From an uncultured Pelagibacteraceae bacterium (GTDB lineage Bacteria; Pseudomonadota; Alphaproteobacteria; Pelagibacterales; Pelagibacteraceae): DNA of 64,000 bases. The stretch lies in contig CACEVB010000001.1 of assembly GCA_902562875.1 (NCBI GenBank), forward strand, positions 62,001 through 126,000, read 5' to 3'. The notes below the pieces were generated by a model that saw only the letters and a list, made by a program, of their open reading frames with translations, was not told where the DNA came from and made no database searches. Both the position numbers and the translations under genes were made by a program. Position 1 is the first letter of the stretch, and each line of letters starts with the position of its first letter. Shown here one piece after another: positions 25,859 to 35,606 of this stretch.

Positions 25859-28580
25859 AGAACATATAAATTTGCCAAAAACAGTTTTCTCAATGAAGGC
25901 TAATCTGCCAAACAAAGAGCCAAACTTAATCAAATATTGGGATGAGATTAAACTCTACGAAAGTCTACGTAAAAGCACAAAAGGTAAAGAGAAATTTGTT
26001 CTCCACGATGGACCTCCATATGCCAATGGAAATATACATATGGGAACAGCTTTGAATAAAATTTTAAAAGACATAATAACTAAATTTCATCAAATGAATG
26101 GAAAGGACTCAGTTTATGTACCAGGATGGGATTGTCATGGTCTTCCTATAGAGTGGAAAATAGAGGAACAATATAAAAAAAATAAAAAAAATAAGAACGA
26201 TGTACCAATTATTGAATTTAGAAAAGAGTGCAGAGATTTTGCAAATAAGTGGATTAGAACACACAAAGATCAATTTAAAAGATTAGGAGTAGTTGGAGAT
26301 TGGGAAAATTATTATTCAACAATGAGTTTTGATGCAGAGGCTCAAATAGTAAGAGAATTAGGTAAGTTTTTGAAAGAGGGAAGTCTTTACAAAGGATATA
26401 AACCAGTACTTTGGTCAACAGTAGAAAAGACTGCATTATCAGATGCTGAGGTTGAATATATGGATCACACCTCTGATACAATCTATGTTTCTTTCAAAAT
26501 AAAAAAAACAAAATTAAAAGAATTAGAAAATTCAGAAATTATAATATGGACAACAACTCCGTGGACAATTCCAGCAAATAAAGCTTTAGCTTATAATGAA
26601 AATTTAATTTATCAAATTGTTGAATTAAACGATGAAAACGAATTTAAGAATAGAAGAATTGTTGTAGCTAAAGAACTTTTAAAAAATGTTATTAAAGAAT
26701 GTGATATCAAAAACTATAAAGTTATTAAAGAAATAAAAGGTAGTAATTTTAAAGGAACTATTTGTTCGCATCCGTTTATCAATATTGGGTTTGATTACGA
26801 AGTTCCAATGTTAGAAGCACGGTTTGTTACGATTGAACAGGGAACTGGATTCGTACATTGCGCGCCAAGTCATGGTCCTGATGATTTTAATCTTTGTCTC
26901 AAACATGATATTAAAGCATTAGAGACGGTTGATGATGATGGAAAATATACAAAGCATATTCCATTATTTGAGGGACAACATATATTTAAAATAAATCCTG
27001 TAATTATAGAAAAACTTAAAATCGAAAAAAAACTTTTAGCTAACGGTAAACTTAACCATTCATACCCTCATTCTTGGCGATCGAAGGCCCCTTTAGTACA
27101 TAGAGCAACACAACAATGGTTCATTTCTATGGAGAGTCATGGGTTGAGAACAAAAGCATTAAATGCTTTAGACAACACAATATTCTATCCAAGTAAAGGA
27201 AAGGAGAGAATAAAATCAATGATAGAAACTAGACCGGACTGGTGTGTATCAAGACAAAGAGTGTGGGGCGTGCCTTTGCCAATATTTATTTCAAAAAAAA
27301 CTAATGAGGTACTTGTTGATGACAAAGTTTTTGAAAATATTGCAAAAATTTATGAAAAAGAGGGATCTGATTGTTGGTTTTCAGACGATCCACAAAGATT
27401 TTTAGGAGATAAATATAAAGCAGATGAATTTGAAAAATTAAGTGACATTGTTGAGGTATGGTTTGATAGTGGTTCAACACATTCATTTGTTTTAGAAAAA
27501 AGAGAAGATCTTAAATGGCCTGCATCAATGTACCTTGAGGGTTCAGATCAACATAGAGGGTGGTTTCATTCTTCATTACTCCAATCTTGTGGGACTAGAG
27601 GTAAAGCACCTTTTGAAAGCATTTTATCTCACGGTTTTGTAGTTGATGGTAAAGGTCATAAAATGTCAAAATCTGCAGGAAATACAATATTACCTGAGGA
27701 AATATTAAAAAAATATGGTGCTGACATTCTAAGAATTTGGGTAGCAGCCTCTAATTATGCAGAGGATCTTAGAATAGATCACTCCATTTTAGAACAGCAT
27801 GCCGAGGCATACAGAAAAATTAGAAATACTTTTAGGTACATTCTTGGAAATTTAAAAGATGAAGTTATAGATTTAGATTTTAGTAAAATAAATGTTAGTG
27901 AGCTCCCTGAACTTGAACAAATTATGCTAAATAAAATTCAAGTTTTAAATACTAAATTTCATGATAATTTCAATATTTATAATTTTCATAATCTTTACAA
28001 AGAATTATTAAATTTTTGTACAGTAGATTTGTCATCTTTTTACTTTGATATAAGAAAAGATACTCTTTATTGTGATGTAAAATCCTCAAATAAAAGAAAA
28101 AGTTGTATTGAGGTGCTAAACGTAATTATAAATTGTTTAATTAAATGGTTCGCACCTATACTTACTTTTACGACGGAAGAAATTTACAAAATAGTAAATA
28201 AAAATGGAAAAAGTATACACCTTGAAAATTTTCCAGAGGTGCCCGCAGAATGGAAAAATAAATCATTAGAGGATAAGTGGTTAGAGCTTATTAAAATTAG
28301 AAACCATTGCAACATAAGTATAGAAAACAAACGAGCTGAAAAAATAATTGGCTCAAGTTTAGAAGCGAAAGTTGAGATTAAATTAAATAAACAACTATAT
28401 AAAAAATTCCATAATTTTGATTTTGAAGAATTATTAATTACATCAAAAGTTGACGTTTATGAAGATAATTCAATTCAAGATATCTTTGAAGCCTCGACCT
28501 CTAAAGCAAATGGAAAAAAATGCCCTGTATGTTGGAAGATTAGGGAAAAAGAATGCGAAAGACATGGAATTTTGAAATAA
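25851..28580 (+). CDS. ileS: isoleucyl-tRNA synthetase
   Basis: A class I synthetase of 909 residues that charges tRNA-Ile. The HIGH-type signature is GNIHMGTAL (HMGT at 63-66), and KMSKS begins at residue 604. The CP1 editing domain lies between, with WTTTPWTIPANKALA. At the C-terminus CPVCWKIREKECERHG forms a reduced zinc-finger-like site, as in bacterial IleRS. Slightly shorter than E. coli IleRS (938). The stop codon overlaps the lspA start (TAATG). Confidence 0.97.
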   Translation: MSKEHINLPKTVFSMKANLPNKEPNLIKYWDEIKLYESLRKSTKGKEKFVLHDGPPYANGNIHMGTALNKILKDIITKFHQMNGKDSVYVPGWDCHGLPIEWKIEEQYKKNKKNKNDVPIIEFRKECRDFANKWIRTHKDQFKRLGVVGDWENYYSTMSFDAEAQIVRELGKFLKEGSLYKGYKPVLWSTVEKTALSDAEVEYMDHTSDTIYVSFKIKKTKLKELENSEIIIWTTTPWTIPANKALAYNENLIYQIVELNDENEFKNRRIVVAKELLKNVIKECDIKNYKVIKEIKGSNFKGTICSHPFINIGFDYEVPMLEARFVTIEQGTGFVHCAPSHGPDDFNLCLKHDIKALETVDDDGKYTKHIPLFEGQHIFKINPVIIEKLKIEKKLLANGKLNHSYPHSWRSKAPLVHRATQQWFISMESHGLRTKALNALDNTIFYPSKGKERIKSMIETRPDWCVSRQRVWGVPLPIFISKKTNEVLVDDKVFENIAKIYEKEGSDCWFSDDPQRFLGDKYKADEFEKLSDIVEVWFDSGSTHSFVLEKREDLKWPASMYLEGSDQHRGWFHSSLLQSCGTRGKAPFESILSHGFVVDGKGHKMSKSAGNTILPEEILKKYGADILRIWVAASNYAEDLRIDHSILEQHAEAYRKIRNTFRYILGNLKDEVIDLDFSKINVSELPELEQIMLNKIQVLNTKFHDNFNIYNFHNLYKELLNFCTVDLSSFYFDIRKDTLYCDVKSSNKRKSCIEVLNVIINCLIKWFAPILTFTTEEIYKIVNKNGKSIHLENFPEVPAEWKNKSLEDKWLELIKIRNHCNISIENKRAEKIIGSSLEAKVEIKLNKQLYKKFHNFDFEELLITSKVDVYEDNSIQDIFEASTSKANGKKCPVCWKIREKECERHGILK

Positions 28581-29080
28581 TGGTAAAAAAAAATTTCAAA
28601 AATTATTTATTATATTTTTTAATTGTAATTTTAATTTTTATTTCTGATCGTCTCTCTAAGTTATACATAGTAAATATTTATGATAATTTTGGTCAAGTTG
28701 ATATATCAATTAATAATTACATAGATCTTATTCTAATCTGGAATAAAGGCATTGGTTTTGGCTTATTTTCTTTTGATAGCTCTATGATTTATAATTTAAT
28801 TACATTTTTAATTATAACTATTAATATTGTGATTTTGTACTTTGGTATAGTTTCAGATAAAATAAGATCTTTTTTATTCTTTATTATTTTAGGTGGATCA
28901 CTTGGAAATTTGTTCGATAGAGTTTACTATTCTGCTGTACCAGACTTTATAGATCTACATTATGAGCAATTTCATTGGTTTATATTTAATATTGCTGATA
29001 TTTTTATAACTTTAGGTATAATTTCTCTTATTATTTTAGAATTTAAGGACTACGTTTTTAACAAAACTAATGAGCAATAA
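28580..29080 (+). CDS. lspA: lipoprotein signal peptidase (signal peptidase II)
   Basis: An inner-membrane aspartic peptidase of 166 residues that removes signal peptides from prolipoproteins. Four hydrophobic segments are visible. The conserved blocks are WNKGIGFGLF near 54-63, GGSLGNLFDR near 105-114, PDFIDL with Asp122 and FNIADIFITLG with Asp140; the two aspartates form the active site. I prefer the ATG at 28580, which overlaps the ileS stop, over 28553, which lies inside ileS. Lipoprotein substrates in the window include those at 5985 and 29070. Confidence 0.95.
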   Translation: MVKKNFKNYLLYFLIVILIFISDRLSKLYIVNIYDNFGQVDISINNYIDLILIWNKGIGFGLFSFDSSMIYNLITFLIITINIVILYFGIVSDKIRSFLFFIILGGSLGNLFDRVYYSAVPDFIDLHYEQFHWFIFNIADIFITLGIISLIILEFKDYVFNKTNEQ

Positions 29081-29384
29081 AAATATAATTATAGCATTAT
29101 CGATTTTATTATTTGTCACATCATGTGGAGGAGATACATTCACGGGGAAAACAAGATCAGACACGAATGACGAATTTTTAGTAGAGAAAAAAAATCCACT
29201 TTCAATGCCACCTGATTTTAATGATTTACCTGAGCCAGCAGGATTTGAAAATGAGCAAATTTCTGAACAAACAAATGAATTAGAAAAAATCTTAAAAATT
29301 GATAAATCTGATAAAAAGACAAACAATACATCACATAAAAATAAAAGTTTAGAAAATACAATTCTTGAAAAAATTAAGAATTAA
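29070..29384 (+). CDS. DUF3035 lipoprotein
   Basis: A 104-residue predicted lipoprotein: the signal peptide ends in LLFVTSC, so Cys19 would be lipidated. The short conserved stretch NPLSMPPDFNDLPEPA matches the DUF3035 core of alphaproteobacterial lipoproteins that follow lspA; a relative has been described as a BAM-complex partner, but I would not transfer that role. The rest is polar and probably disordered, with many Lys, Asn and Ser. It overlaps lspA by 11 bases and precedes pgi by 2 bases. Confidence 0.8.
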   Translation: MSNKNIIIALSILLFVTSCGGDTFTGKTRSDTNDEFLVEKKNPLSMPPDFNDLPEPAGFENEQISEQTNELEKILKIDKSDKKTNNTSHKNKSLENTILEKIKN

Positions 29385-29386
29385 TT

Positions 29387-30538
29387 ATGTTATCTAAAAG
29401 CATTAAATTAATTAATTTCAAAAAATCCAAAGCCAACTCAAAAAAAATTGATTTTTTGAGGAACAAAAATTGGATAAAAAGTTTTCCCTTACTCAAAAGT
29501 TTTACAGAATATTATAAATATAGTTATTCTAAACAACTAGTAAAAAAATTAAAGAAATATAAAAATTTTAGAATTATTGGTATGGGAGGATCAATATTAG
29601 GAACTAAAGCAATTTATGATTTTTTTGGTAAAAAAATTAAAAAAAACTTTATATTTTTAGATAACTTAAAACCTAATATAGAAAATAAAATAAAAGCAGT
29701 AAATTTAGTAATATCAAAATCTGGTGAAACTTTAGAAACAATATCAAATTTTCATATTTTAAATAAATCAAAAAATTTAAAAAATATTTTTATTACCGAA
29801 AATAAAATTAGTTATTTATCCAATTTAGCAAAACTTTTAAGAGCTGAAATAATAGATCATAAGAATTATATTGGTGGAAGATATTCCGTATTATCAGAGG
29901 TAGGAATGTTACCAGTCGAATTGATGGGTTTAAATGAGAAAAAGTTTAAACAATTTAATTATTTAATTAAAAACAAAAATTTTCTTAATTCCTTAGTTAT
30001 AAATGTTGATTCTATATTAAAATTGCAAAAAAAAGGTAATACTAATTCAATTATATTAAATTACGACGAAAAGTCTGATAATCTTTTTAGGTGGTATCAA
30101 CAACTTGTTTCTGAATCTCTAGGAAAAAAATCTAAAGGGATTATGCCAATTATTTCAAATATGCCTAAAGATAATCACAGTCTTTTACAATTATACTTAG
30201 ACGGGCCAAATAATAATTTTTTCACATTCTTTAACGTAATTAATAAAAATTCTGAAAAACTTCCGAAAAATGTTCTAAAATCAAAATTTTACCTGAAAAA
30301 TAAAAAATTAAGTCAAATAATAAAAATCCAAAAAATAGCTACTGAAAACGTTTTTAGAAAAAAAAAATTACCGTTCCGATCTTTTGAAGTATTTGAAAGA
30401 AATGAGGAGACTTTAGGATGCTTGTTTACATTCTTTGTTCTGGAAACTATTTTAATAGGAGAAGCTCTTAATATTAATCCATTTGATCAACCATCAGTAG
30501 AATTAATAAAAAAAGAGACTAAAAGATTAATCATTTAA
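29387..30538 (+). CDS. pgi: glucose-6-phosphate isomerase, short form
   Basis: Interconverts glucose 6-phosphate and fructose 6-phosphate. The protein has 383 residues against about 550 for E. coli Pgi, so it is a compact form. SIS-type motifs are present: GMGGSILGTKAIY, the phosphate-binding SKSGETLET, GGRYSVLSEVG, and near the C-terminus NPFDQPSVELIK with the likely catalytic Lys. The N-terminal region is much reduced. Short Pgi forms are known in other bacteria. It ends the ribF-ileS-lspA run and overlaps rsmD, which comes from the other side, by 12 bases. Confidence 0.88.
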   Translation: MLSKSIKLINFKKSKANSKKIDFLRNKNWIKSFPLLKSFTEYYKYSYSKQLVKKLKKYKNFRIIGMGGSILGTKAIYDFFGKKIKKNFIFLDNLKPNIENKIKAVNLVISKSGETLETISNFHILNKSKNLKNIFITENKISYLSNLAKLLRAEIIDHKNYIGGRYSVLSEVGMLPVELMGLNEKKFKQFNYLIKNKNFLNSLVINVDSILKLQKKGNTNSIILNYDEKSDNLFRWYQQLVSESLGKKSKGIMPIISNMPKDNHSLLQLYLDGPNNNFFTFFNVINKNSEKLPKNVLKSKFYLKNKKLSQIIKIQKIATENVFRKKKLPFRSFEVFERNEETLGCLFTFFVLETILIGEALNINPFDQPSVELIKKETKRLII

Positions 30539-31090
30539 TTTGTAAAATAAAATCTTTGAAATACCGTATATTTTACATTCTATTTCATTAAAATAACTTG
30601 GAATATTATCTGAACTTTTTTTGTGTCGGTGCAAAATTATTAAACCATTAGTTTTCAAAAACTTATTTTCAAAAGTATGTTTAAACATCTCAGATATTTT
30701 TTCATATTTATAAGGAGGATCAAAAAAAATTACATCAAATTTCTTATCTATTTTCTTTTTTGAAAATTTAAATATTTCCTCGGAGTAAACTTGACAGTAA
30801 TTTTCTAATTTTAAATTTTTAATATTTTTATTTAATATTTTTAACGCAGGAGTATAGTTTTCCAAAAAAGTCAAATTTTTTGCACCCCTCGAAATACATT
30901 CCAAACCAAATGAGCCCGTTCCGGAAAAACAGTCTAGCACTCTTGTATTAACTAAATTTTTTTTAATTCTGCCTGAATGTTTAATTATATTAAATATCGA
31001 TTCTTTTACTAAATCTTTTAGAGGTCTAGTATTTTTATCATTAGGTAGCTCTAATTTTTTTCCTTTTAAGTAACCAGAAATTATTCTCAT
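30527..31090 (-). CDS. rsmD: 16S rRNA (guanine(966)-N(2))-methyltransferase
   Basis: A 187-residue SAM-dependent methyltransferase that modifies G966 of 16S rRNA during 30S assembly. It opens with RIISGYLKGKKLELP and contains the RPLKDLVKESIFNII block, the SAM loop VLDCFSGTGSFGLECISRG and the catalytic DPPYKYE. Length is typical. The start overlaps the purD stop by 4 bases, so the two are coupled. The 3' end runs 12 bases into pgi on the opposite strand. Confidence 0.93.
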   Translation of the reverse strand: MRIISGYLKGKKLELPNDKNTRPLKDLVKESIFNIIKHSGRIKKNLVNTRVLDCFSGTGSFGLECISRGAKNLTFLENYTPALKILNKNIKNLKLENYCQVYSEEIFKFSKKKIDKKFDVIFFDPPYKYEKISEMFKHTFENKFLKTNGLIILHRHKKSSDNIPSYFNEIECKIYGISKILFYKLND

Positions 31091-32355
31091 TTACCAATAA
31101 CTTTAAAACCAATATCTCGTCTATAATATTTGTTCGACCAATCTAATTGGTCAAGTATTTTCAAAGCTCTATATCTAGCATCTGCAAGAGTTTCCGAGAT
31201 TACAGTAGAGTTTAAAACTCTTCCACCATTAGTAAATATTTTGTCTTTTTTACCTTTAATTGTCCCTGCATGAAATAATTGTTGTGTATCATTTTGAACA
31301 ACATCATTAATATTTACTATTTCTTCATTATTAACAAATTTTTTAGGATATCCTTTACTAGCGGCAACTACTGTAATTCCAGGGTTTAAGTTCCAATTTA
31401 TTGTCTTATGAATTAATGTTTCGTTAAAAACAGAAAGAATAATATCTAAAAGATTGCTTTCCATTCTCATCATTAAAACTTGGCATTCTGGATCTCCAAA
31501 TCTTATATTATACTCAATTAATTTAGGTTCTTGGTTATATACCATTAATCCAGCATATAAAATACCTTTGTAGGTTATTCCAATTTTATTTAACCCATCT
31601 AAAGTAGGTTTAATAATATTATCAATAATTTTTTTCTCTAATTTACTATTCATTATTAAAGATGGTGAATATGCACCCATGCCGCCAGTATTTAGTCCTG
31701 TATCGCCTTCTCCAATTCTTTTATGATCTTGTGCAGTACCGATAGTTTTGAAATTTTTACCATCAGTTATAATAAAATAACTTACTTCCTCACCTTGTAA
31801 AAATTCTTCTAACAAAACTTTCTTTGAAGATGAAAATTTTCCGTTTAAAATTTCTTCTACATCATTTATTACTTCTTCCTCATCTTTACAAATAGTAACT
31901 CCTTTACCTCCTGCTAACCCATCTGATTTGACAACTATTGGAAAATTCGTAACTTTTAAAAATTTATTTACATCATCTAAAGATTTTGCCTCTAGAAATT
32001 TTGCTGTTGGAATTAAATTTTTATCACAAAAGTTCTTCAAAAATATTTTTGAGCCCTCTAGTTGGGATGCTTTTTTATTTGGACCAAATATTTTAATGTT
32101 TTTTTTTTCAAAATAATCAACAATTCCTCCTACCAAAGGTAATTCAGGTCCTACGATAATTAATTCAATTTTATTTTTATTTACGAAAGAGTATAACTTA
32201 TCAAAATCACATGGGTCGATATTAACATTTTTTGAAATTGTGCTTGTGCCTGCGTTCCCAGGAAAACAAAAAAGATCAACATTTTTATTTGTTTTTTTTA
32301 TTTTATAACATATCGAATGTTCTCTACCACCGCTTCCAATTATGCCTATCTTCAT
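31087..32355 (-). CDS. purD: phosphoribosylamine-glycine ligase
   Basis: The second enzyme of purine synthesis, joining glycine to phosphoribosylamine with ATP. The 422-residue protein starts KIGIIGSGGREHSICYKI and has an ATP-grasp core: VKSDGLAGGKGVTIC, LLEEFLQGEEVSYF, and the family signature RFGDPECQVLM. Length is normal. It is followed by rsmD with a 4-base overlap and diverges from a DUF2093 gene whose start is 21 bases away. Confidence 0.97.
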   Translation of the reverse strand: MKIGIIGSGGREHSICYKIKKTNKNVDLFCFPGNAGTSTISKNVNIDPCDFDKLYSFVNKNKIELIIVGPELPLVGGIVDYFEKKNIKIFGPNKKASQLEGSKIFLKNFCDKNLIPTAKFLEAKSLDDVNKFLKVTNFPIVVKSDGLAGGKGVTICKDEEEVINDVEEILNGKFSSSKKVLLEEFLQGEEVSYFIITDGKNFKTIGTAQDHKRIGEGDTGLNTGGMGAYSPSLIMNSKLEKKIIDNIIKPTLDGLNKIGITYKGILYAGLMVYNQEPKLIEYNIRFGDPECQVLMMRMESNLLDIILSVFNETLIHKTINWNLNPGITVVAASKGYPKKFVNNEEIVNINDVVQNDTQQLFHAGTIKGKKDKIFTNGGRVLNSTVISETLADARYRALKILDQLDWSNKYYRRDIGFKVIGK

Positions 32356-32376
32356 GTTATACTTTATAAACTAAAA

Positions 32377-32562
32377 ATGTATAAAAAATTAGCAAAATTA
32401 AAATATTTGCCTAACAAATTTGAAGTCATTTCTGAGGGTGATCATGTAGAATGTGCAGTCTCAGGTAAGAAAATATCTTTAGAAAAACTTAGTTATTGGA
32501 ATGTAGAACTGCAAGAACCGTATTTCTCTTATAAAGAGGCCCAAAAAAGAAGAGAATTATAA
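32377..32562 (+). CDS. DUF2093 family protein
   Basis: A small soluble alphaproteobacterial protein of 61 residues. The pattern matches DUF2093: LKYLPNKFEVISEGDHV, then CAVSGKKISLEKLSYWNVELQ, and an Arg-rich end RREL. The function of the family is unknown; the CAVSGK stretch looks zinc-ribbon-like but has only one Cys. I place the start at 32377; a longer frame from 32317 would lie inside purD. A TATAAA ends 6 bases before this ATG, so the message may be leaderless. Confidence 0.82.
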   Translation: MYKKLAKLKYLPNKFEVISEGDHVECAVSGKKISLEKLSYWNVELQEPYFSYKEAQKRREL

Positions 32563-32572
32563 CATACAATAG

Positions 32573-33433
32573 TTATTTCCATCTATCATGAGTCCATATC
32601 CATTGACTTGGATTTTTCATTATTAATCTCTGCAGTATCAAATTTAGTTTATCAGTAATATTTTCTATGCTTTCATTCTCTCCAATATCCAATGGATCAT
32701 AAAAATAAATATTAAAAAAGAATTTATATTTTCTCTCAATGTATACTGGCACAATTTCCATATTATATTTTTTGCATAATTGAGCAGGTATGGTTGTTGT
32801 AAAAGCTGTATCATTAAAAAACTTTGACTTAACTCCTTCACTTACCCTTTGATCAATCATAAGTGCTATTGAATATCCTTGCTTTACCAGTTTGATAATT
32901 TCTCTAGTGCCAGCAATACCTTTTTTTATTTGTTTTTTACAAATATATTTAGTCCTGATGCTTTCCATTTTCTTATTTAAAAAAATATTGTTTAAAGGTC
33001 TGTATATTGCGGCCAAATCAATTCCTTGTTTTGTTATATGCATAGGCATTAACTCAAAATTATTAAAGTGACCTGAGATAAAAACAGCCTTTTTATTTTC
33101 TTTTTGAAGCCGGTCTAAAATTTCTATTCCATATACTTTAACATATTTTTTTGATAATTTTTTATTGAATGATTTAATGAATGGATATTCGCTTAAAATT
33201 CTTCCATAATTTCCCCACATTTCACTTATTAATTTATGTGTCTCTTCACTTTCTATATTGAAATCTGCTTTCTTTAAATTTTTTAATATTATATTTTTAT
33301 TTCTAAAAAAAGGTCCAAACAATTTTCCAATCTTTTCACCTAAATTAGAAGAGGTTTTATAATTTAAAAAATTAAATATAAAAAAAATAATATTTATAAA
33401 TAAAAATTCAAGAAAATATTTAAATAATTTCAT
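32573..33433 (-). CDS. lipid A biosynthesis acyltransferase (LpxL/HtrB family)
   Basis: A 286-residue inner-membrane acyltransferase that adds a secondary acyl chain to Kdo-lipid A or its precursor. One N-terminal hydrophobic helix (about 8-25) precedes the catalytic domain. The HX4(D/E) motif is HFNNFE, in ISGHFNNFELMP, and DQRVSEGVKSKFF follows as in the family. It is the last gene of the run msbA-waaA-lpxK-acyltransferase and overlaps lpxK by 4 bases. Lauroyl or myristoyl specificity cannot be told. Confidence 0.9.
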   Translation of the reverse strand: MKLFKYFLEFLFINIIFFIFNFLNYKTSSNLGEKIGKLFGPFFRNKNIILKNLKKADFNIESEETHKLISEMWGNYGRILSEYPFIKSFNKKLSKKYVKVYGIEILDRLQKENKKAVFISGHFNNFELMPMHITKQGIDLAAIYRPLNNIFLNKKMESIRTKYICKKQIKKGIAGTREIIKLVKQGYSIALMIDQRVSEGVKSKFFNDTAFTTTIPAQLCKKYNMEIVPVYIERKYKFFFNIYFYDPLDIGENESIENITDKLNLILQRLIMKNPSQWIWTHDRWK

Positions 33434-34359
33434 ATTATAAAAGTTTTCAAAAAATTTTTAAAATTATCTATATTTTCTATATTTACTTTTATTTTAATTG
33501 GCTTAACATAATAACGATACTTTTCTTTAAGTCTAAAGTAGTCTTTTTCTGTAGAGACAAGCATAGATTTATTATTCTTAGCTAATTTGATCAATCTGTC
33601 TAACTCTTTATCTAAAAAATTATGATGATCAGAATAACTTAAAGTCTCTATTAAATTTAGATCATTTTCTTTTAGTAAATCAAAAAAATTATTTGGGTTT
33701 CCAATCCCCGCAAAAGCAATAAGTTTTCTATTCATAAATTTTTCTTTTTCAATTAATATATAGCTTGTATAAAATATTCTTATTGATGAATTATATTGTT
33801 TAAGAAAATTTTCTTTTTGTAGATTTTTTTTTCCGTTTATAATTACACACTGAGAGCGTGACAAACTTGATAGCGGTTCTCGTAAAGGTCCTGATGGTAT
33901 CATTTGTCCATTACCAATCCACTGTTTCTCATTAAAACATATTATATTAAGATCTTTTTTAATTGAATTGTCTTGAAAACCATCATCTAGAATAGCAACA
34001 TTATGATTATCTCTAATTAAATTATTTATACAATGTTTTCTATTTTTTGAGGCATAAATCTTGACATAATTTTTTAAAAAATTAATTTCATCTGTTAAAT
34101 AATTGTATTGTTTTTTAACTACAGCAGGCTTTTTACTAAAATCCTCTAAGATTTTACATAATATTTTAACTAAAGGAGTTTTTCCTGTTCCCCCTAAGTA
34201 TAAATTTCCAACACAAATAATTGGTATTTTGTAACTTGATGGTGGTTTAAGTTTGATAATTCGAAAAAAAAAATAATATATAATTGATATTGGATATAAA
34301 ACTATCGAAAATAATGAATTGGTTTTTTTGTCCCAAAATTTTGGTTTTTTATAGTTCAT
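33430..34359 (-). CDS. lpxK: tetraacyldisaccharide 4'-kinase
   Basis: Phosphorylates the 4' position of the lipid A disaccharide at the inner membrane, making lipid IVA. The 309-residue protein has one N-terminal hydrophobic helix (about 16-34) and the Walker A loop VGNLYLGGTGKTPLV near 51-65. VAILDDGFQD and MIPSGPLREPLSSL are further marks of LpxK, and VSTEKDYFRL sits near the C-terminus. It overlaps the acyltransferase gene and waaA by 4 bases each. Confidence 0.95.
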   Translation of the reverse strand: MNYKKPKFWDKKTNSLFSIVLYPISIIYYFFFRIIKLKPPSSYKIPIICVGNLYLGGTGKTPLVKILCKILEDFSKKPAVVKKQYNYLTDEINFLKNYVKIYASKNRKHCINNLIRDNHNVAILDDGFQDNSIKKDLNIICFNEKQWIGNGQMIPSGPLREPLSSLSRSQCVIINGKKNLQKENFLKQYNSSIRIFYTSYILIEKEKFMNRKLIAFAGIGNPNNFFDLLKENDLNLIETLSYSDHHNFLDKELDRLIKLAKNNKSMLVSTEKDYFRLKEKYRYYVKPIKIKVNIENIDNFKNFLKTFII

Positions 34360-35606
34360 TTTAAAAGTCGATTAATTTCAATAAAATTTTTTTTTAATAT
34401 CTTATTTCCAATTATTTTTAATCTAAGTTTGACACTATTTGAAGTCCGATTTGATTTCCTTATCCTCTTAATAATTTTTATTGTTTCTGACTGGGAATTT
34501 ATTTTACTTGATATTTTACATTTTTTTAAAAGATCATAAACCTCTTTGAAATTATTAATATTTGATCCATGAATTATGAAGCACCCATTTCTTGCGGCCT
34601 CTATTGGATTTTGTCCACCGTGTTTAATTAATGAACCACCCAAAAATACAATTTTGCAGTATTTCATAAAAAATTCACTTTCCCCAAAAGTATCAACTAA
34701 ATAAATTTCAGTATTTTCTTTAATCTTACTTTTTATGCTATGACGATGAAATTCGATATCGTGTTTTTTAAATTCATCAATTATTTCATTAATTCTATTA
34801 ATATGTCTTGGAACAATTATTGTGAGAATACCTGGATTATTTTTTTTTAGACCCATATGAATGTTGACACAGAATTCTTCTTCCGTATTGTGAGTACTAA
34901 ACCCTCCAAATATTATTTTTTTCCTTTTTAAAAAATTAATTGTTTTGCCTTCCAAACTTTGAGATTTCCTAAATTTTGACTCTACAAATTTTAAGTTCCC
35001 ATATTTTTTAATATTTTTTGCACCTAATTTATTTAAGAAATATTTTGTCTCATTATTTTGACACAAACAAAGATCAAATTTTCTAAATATATCATTTGCG
35101 AAACCACTAAAAAATTTCCAATTATTATATGTTTTTTCTGTTATCCTAGCGTTAATAAGTACCAAAGGTATTTTTCTCTCATTTATTTTATTTACTAAAT
35201 TCGGCCATATCTCAGATTCAATAAAAATAACCATAAGTGGTTTCCAATAATTTAAAAATTTATCTATTATAAATGAGTGATCAATAGGTAAAAATTGATG
35301 ATGAACATTTCGAAATTTAAATTTTTTAAGCACTTTTGAGGAACTGACAGTATTAGACGTTATTAAAATCTGTATATTTTTTTTTTCACTCTCAATCTTC
35401 TCTATAATAGGTATAATACTTAGAATTTCACCAACACTTGATCCATGAAACCATATCAATTTTTTTTTAGTTTTTTTTCCAGGAAAAAACCCAAATTTTT
35501 CATGAAATCTTTTTGGATCTTCTTTTCCTTTTAGAATTCTATAAATTAATATTATTGGCGAAATTAATAACAATAAACTTAATAGTATTCTATAAACTGC
35601 TAACAT
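34356..35606 (-). CDS. waaA: 3-deoxy-D-manno-octulosonic acid (Kdo) transferase
   Basis: Transfers Kdo from CMP-Kdo to lipid IVA on the inner face of the cytoplasmic membrane. The 416-residue GT30 protein begins with a membrane helix (about 5-24). The N-terminal domain has WFHGSSVGEILSIIP, with the catalytic Glu in SSVGE, and FIESEIWPNLV. The C-terminal domain has the CMP-Kdo site FLGGSLIKHGGQNPIEAA. Length is normal. It shares one base with msbA and overlaps lpxK by 4 bases, forming one transcript. One or two Kdo additions cannot be decided. Confidence 0.95.
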   Translation of the reverse strand: MLAVYRILLSLLLLISPIILIYRILKGKEDPKRFHEKFGFFPGKKTKKKLIWFHGSSVGEILSIIPIIEKIESEKKNIQILITSNTVSSSKVLKKFKFRNVHHQFLPIDHSFIIDKFLNYWKPLMVIFIESEIWPNLVNKINERKIPLVLINARITEKTYNNWKFFSGFANDIFRKFDLCLCQNNETKYFLNKLGAKNIKKYGNLKFVESKFRKSQSLEGKTINFLKRKKIIFGGFSTHNTEEEFCVNIHMGLKKNNPGILTIIVPRHINRINEIIDEFKKHDIEFHRHSIKSKIKENTEIYLVDTFGESEFFMKYCKIVFLGGSLIKHGGQNPIEAARNGCFIIHGSNINNFKEVYDLLKKCKISSKINSQSETIKIIKRIRKSNRTSNSVKLRLKIIGNKILKKNFIEINRLLK

